This document shows positions 6,718 through 8,337 of a stretch of 8,337 nucleotides of DNA, piece by piece. The notes beneath the pieces were generated by a model that saw only the letters and a program-made list of their open reading frames with translations, searched no databases and had not been told where the DNA came from. The translations under genes were made by a program, and so were the position numbers. The stretch comes from Phycisphaerae bacterium (GTDB taxonomy: Bacteria > Planctomycetota > Phycisphaerae > UBA1845 > UTPLA1), in contig JAFGQA010000268.1 of the NCBI GenBank assembly GCA_016935885.1, forward strand, positions 1 through 8,337, in the 5' to 3' direction. Each line of letters begins with the position of its first letter. The stretch's first letter is position 1.

Positions 6718-7672
6718 ACTCCCTCGCCCCGAGGACCAGCGAGAGCAGGGCCATGCGCAGGACCACGCCGTTGAAGGCCTCGATCCAGTAGCGAGCGTGG
6801 CGGGTCTGATCGACGTCCGGGGGCAGTTCGTCCATGCGCGGCAGCGAGTGCAGGATGATCGCGTCCGGCTTGGCCTTCTCGCGCATCAGCTCCCGCGTAA
6901 CCCGGTAGGCCTCCGGCGTGACGCCTTTCTCGACATCCTTCGAGTCCACGCGCCCCTTCGTGTAGTCGGCCTGCACGACCGGTTCCATGTAGATCACGTC
7001 TGCATCGGCGATCGCGCCCTTGGCGCTCTCGACCTCCCTGTATTGCACGTTCAGTTCGTCGAGTTCCTTCTTCCAGTCCGCCGTTGGCGCCATCTCGGGC
7101 GGATAAATGAAGCTGCCCTTGATGTCGAACTGGGACATGGCATAGCCGATCGAGTGCATGGTCCGCATCCGCATGTCGCCGATGCACATGAAGTTCAGCC
7201 CGTCGAGCGTGCCTTTCTCTTTCCAGATCGTGTACAGGTCGGTCAAGACCTGCGTCGGATGCTCGCCCCAGCCGTCGCCGCAGTTGATGATCGGCACGCT
7301 GGACCACTTGGCAGCCTCGTTCGGGGCGCCCTGCAGGTAGTGACGCATGGCGATCACGTCGCCGTAGTACTCCAGCATGTGGACCGTATCCTTGATCGAC
7401 TCCATGTAGAAGTCGCCGGCCCGTGTCATCTTGGCGTCGGAAAAGCCGAGCACGTGCCCGCCCAGCCGGTGCATGGCCGCCTCGGTGGCCAGACGCGTGC
7501 GCGTGCTCGGCTGATAGAAGGCGGTCAACAACGTCTTGCCCGCCAAGATGTCGGAATTGCGCCGGTTCCGGGCAATCGGCGCCAGTTCGTCGCACACCTC
7601 GAACACGCGGAAGTACTCCGCCCGCTCCCAGCCCTTCAATGAGAGGATGTCTCTGCCAATGAAGCTTCGCAT
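6716..7672 (-). CDS. pyrB: Aspartate carbamoyltransferase, catalytic chain
   Basis: Predicted to join carbamoyl phosphate and aspartate to form N-carbamoyl-aspartate, the committed step of pyrimidine synthesis in the cytoplasm. Length is 318 residues, normal for the family. The carbamoyl-phosphate site PSTRTR is at 55-60. GFSDA follows at 76-80, MRH at 109-111 (R110), HPTQVLTDL at 138-146, GDMRMRTMHS at 165-174 (R170), HSLPRMDELPPDVD at 275-288 and NGVVLRMALLSLVLG at 301-315; the last two match the aspartate enzyme rather than ornithine carbamoyltransferase. By my alignment to E. coli, the mobile loop lacks the lysine corresponding to Lys84, and MEPVVQ (229-234) replaces the usual MTRVQ, which contains Arg229. 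The protein could therefore be a divergent ATCase clade or, less likely, use another acceptor. The start has AGGAG seven bases upstream. No pyrI, pyrC or carAB lies nearby. The gene is flanked by the related repeats E1 and E2. Confidence 0.85.
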   Translation of the reverse strand: MRSFIGRDILSLKGWERAEYFRVFEVCDELAPIARNRRNSDILAGKTLLTAFYQPSTRTRLATEAAMHRLGGHVLGFSDAKMTRAGDFYMESIKDTVHMLEYYGDVIAMRHYLQGAPNEAAKWSSVPIINCGDGWGEHPTQVLTDLYTIWKEKGTLDGLNFMCIGDMRMRTMHSIGYAMSQFDIKGSFIYPPEMAPTADWKKELDELNVQYREVESAKGAIADADVIYMEPVVQADYTKGRVDSKDVEKGVTPEAYRVTRELMREKAKPDAIILHSLPRMDELPPDVDQTRHARYWIEAFNGVVLRMALLSLVLGARE

Positions 7673-7679
7673 TGTCTAA

Positions 7680-7684
7680 CTCCT
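7680..7684 (-). promoter_or_regulatory. Ribosome binding site of pyrB
   Basis: On the minus strand, AGGAG is followed by seven bases (TTAGACA) and ATG at 7672. This supports the chosen start. I could not find a convincing pyrB promoter further upstream, where repeats occupy the sequence. Confidence 0.8.
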
Positions 7685-7686
7685 AG

Positions 7687-7728
7687 GTCAGTTGTCAGTT
7701 GTCAGTCTTCGGTTGTCAGTCTTCAGGT
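7687..7728. repeat. Degenerate 7-base tandem repeat upstream of pyrB
   Basis: Six units in strict seven-base register: GTCAGTT, GTCAGTT, GTCAGTC, TTCGGTT, GTCAGTC, TTCAGGT. On the coding strand of pyrB it reads as repeats of ACTGACA ending just before the ribosome binding site, so it probably lies in the mRNA leader. Similar heptamer runs occur between genes in several bacterial groups. No function is evident. Confidence 0.7.
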
Positions 7729-7893
7729 GTCGCAGGAATAACATGACCGATTGTGCCGCTTGCCCTTGACAAGAGCAAGCTTCTGTCACGGGCTTGCCGT
7801 TTGGCGGCGGATCGATCGACCCCGGCTTGCCGTTTGGCGGACCTGCCCGCAGGCTGGCGGATTGATTGTTTACGTTATTCCCTCGCGACTCCT
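7729..7893. repeat. Repeat element E2, 165 bases, structured, upstream of pyrB
   Basis: A related, longer copy of E1 in the same orientation. The ends pair: GTCGC (7729-7733) with GCGAC (7885-7889), and GGAATAAC (7735-7742) with GTTATTCC (7874-7881). The first 26 bases of the shared left block and the last 70 of the right block align with E1 at roughly 80-90 percent by eye. The extra length is internal: a second copy of the core CTTGCCGTTTGGCGG (7793-7807 and 7826-7840) plus a hairpin with arms GCTTG and CAAGC that contains CTTG-A-CAAG. It ends 56 bases upstream of the pyrB ATG. No coding potential is supported. Confidence 0.7.
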
Positions 7894-7995
7894 TAGTTGT
7901 CCCACACGCCAAGCAGCTCACGTCAGCCGCTGCCAAGTGGTGCTCCGCCATGCCTCACATGACGGATTGCCAACGTGCAAGGGTGTCATTGGTGA
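7894..7995. other. Unassigned spacer
   Basis: I see no gene, promoter or strong structure here. GGGTGTCATTGG at 7981-7992 resembles the start of the hairpin units that follow (GGGTGCCACTGG) and may be a decayed partial copy. The non-coding block from 7673 to 8337 is otherwise made of the repeats listed separately. Confidence 0.4.
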
Positions 7996-8041
7996 GCGTG
8001 CCACTGGCGGCTTGTCCGCCAGTGAACACGTCCAGGCACGC
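7996..8041. repeat. Hairpin repeat unit 1 of 2
   Basis: An inner perfect hairpin CACTGGCGG-CTTGT-CCGCCAGTG (8002-8024) is enclosed by an outer pair, GCGTGC (7996-8001) with GCACGC (8036-8041). It matches unit 2 at 40 of 46 positions with no gaps. It resembles dispersed GC-rich palindromes seen between genes in planctomycete genomes; that comparison is from memory. Confidence 0.8.
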
Positions 8042-8050
8042 CACGTACGA

Positions 8051-8096
8051 GGGTGCCACTGGCGGCTTGCCCGCCAGTGAACATGCGCGGGCACGC
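8051..8096. repeat. Hairpin repeat unit 2 of 2
   Basis: A direct repeat of the unit 55 bases upstream. The inner hairpin is CACTGGCGG-CTTGC-CCGCCAGTG (8057-8079), with stem bases identical to unit 1 and one change in the loop (T to C). The outer arm GGGTGC pairs with GCACGC (8091-8096) at all but one position. Confidence 0.8.
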
Positions 8097-8150
8097 TGCA
8101 TTTGGCACCCATCCGAATCCATCAGTCGACCGATGACAAAGCGCCAAAGC

Positions 8151-8238
8151 GAGCCGCGGGCTTCAACCCGCGCGGCCTATCGTATTCGAGAGGCCGAACG
8201 CTATCACGAACGGCCGCGCGGGCTTCAGTCCGCGGCTC
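8151..8238. repeat. Inverted repeat with 27-base arms, each arm itself a hairpin
   Basis: The left arm (8151-8177) and the reverse complement of the right arm (8212-8238) share GAGCCGCGG at the outside and CCCGCGCGGCC at the inside, differing only in a central seven bases. That centre reads GCTTCAA in the left arm and GCTTCAGT-like in the right, both in the same direction. Each arm can therefore also fold alone: GCGGG-CTTCAA-CCCGC on the left and CGCGG-GCTTCAGT-CCGCG on the right. The 34-base middle shows nothing further. It may be a dispersed repeat pair. Confidence 0.75.
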
Positions 8239-8252
8239 TTCTTCCCACACTA

Positions 8253-8337
8253 GCAGCCCGTGGCAAAACTGTGGCACCGGCGTCTCGCCGGTGGTTTTCA
8301 CGGTCAGAAACGGCGTTTCCGAAACGCTGTTTTCCCT
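8253..8337. repeat. Right copy of 85-base terminal inverted repeat
   Basis: The exact reverse complement of 3-87, including the hairpin CACCGGCG-TCT-CGCCGGTG and the palindrome GCGTTTCCGAAACGC. It runs to the last base of the window, so its true outer boundary is unknown. Confidence 0.9.

Noticed and set aside
7729..7893. Element E2 as a pyrimidine riboswitch or attenuator for pyrB
   Set aside because: A related copy lies downstream of pyrB, so it behaves as a dispersed repeat. There is no T-tract terminator or leader peptide, and no promoter was found upstream that would place it in the transcript.
7688..7951. Possible small protein across the repeats upstream of pyrB
   Set aside because: The frame is made of the heptamer repeat and element E2 and has no ribosome binding site or known motif. 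The frame at 7751-8080 on the other strand is likewise built from repeats.
7996..8238. CRISPR array
   Set aside because: Only two units of each type, strong self-complementarity extending across the whole unit, no regular unique spacers and no cas genes.
3..8337. Composite transposon with 85-base ends
   Set aside because: No transposase, integrase or resolvase is encoded, the cargo is housekeeping and metabolic genes, and no flanking target duplication can be seen because the window stops at the repeats.

Overview
The window is a GC-rich stretch of about 8.3 kb with four complete protein genes and an unusually large share of short palindromic repeats. It most resembles a Planctomycetes genome, perhaps Phycisphaerae. 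The clues are a secreted glycosidase with a dockerin-like double calcium-loop tail, and repeated GC-rich hairpins between genes (units such as CACTGGCGG-CTTGT-CCGCCAGTG and GCGGGCTTCAACCCGC). This placement comes from pattern recognition, not a database search. Both ends of the window are the same 85-base sequence in opposite orientations, so the window is probably a metagenomic contig that broke at two copies of a dispersed repeat.

Layout, left to right. Positions 3-87: left copy of the terminal repeat. 161-1150 (+): mreC, a cell-shape protein. 1159-1180: hairpin between convergent genes. 1235-4171 (-): secreted family GH57 alpha-glucan hydrolase with an Ig-like region, a CBM25-type starch-binding domain, a second beta-rich module and a dockerin-like C-terminus. 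4172-4311: 140-base divergent control region with two back-to-back promoters and an 18-base palindrome. 4312-6492 (+): alpha-glucan phosphorylase (glgP). 6493-6715: gap containing repeat element E1. 6716-7672 (-): aspartate carbamoyltransferase (pyrB). 7673-8337: non-coding, holding a heptamer repeat, repeat element E2, two tandem hairpin units, a long inverted repeat and the right copy of the terminal repeat.

The two glucan genes form one plausible functional unit. The GH57 enzyme would cut starch- or glycogen-like polymers outside the cytoplasm. The phosphorylase would release glucose-1-phosphate from alpha-glucan inside the cell. Their promoters overlap at the -35 boxes, and the palindrome covers the -10 of the hydrolase promoter, which suggests shared control. 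mreC and pyrB are housekeeping genes with no visible partner genes here.

The items most worth a second look are: the E1/E2 element pair flanking pyrB, whose arms pair with themselves and change together; the overlapping divergent promoters with the operator-like palindrome; leaderless-type start signals on both + strand genes, against strong Shine-Dalgarno sites on both - strand genes; and an aspartate carbamoyltransferase lacking two expected active-site residues. No transposase, CRISPR array, tRNA or rRNA was seen.
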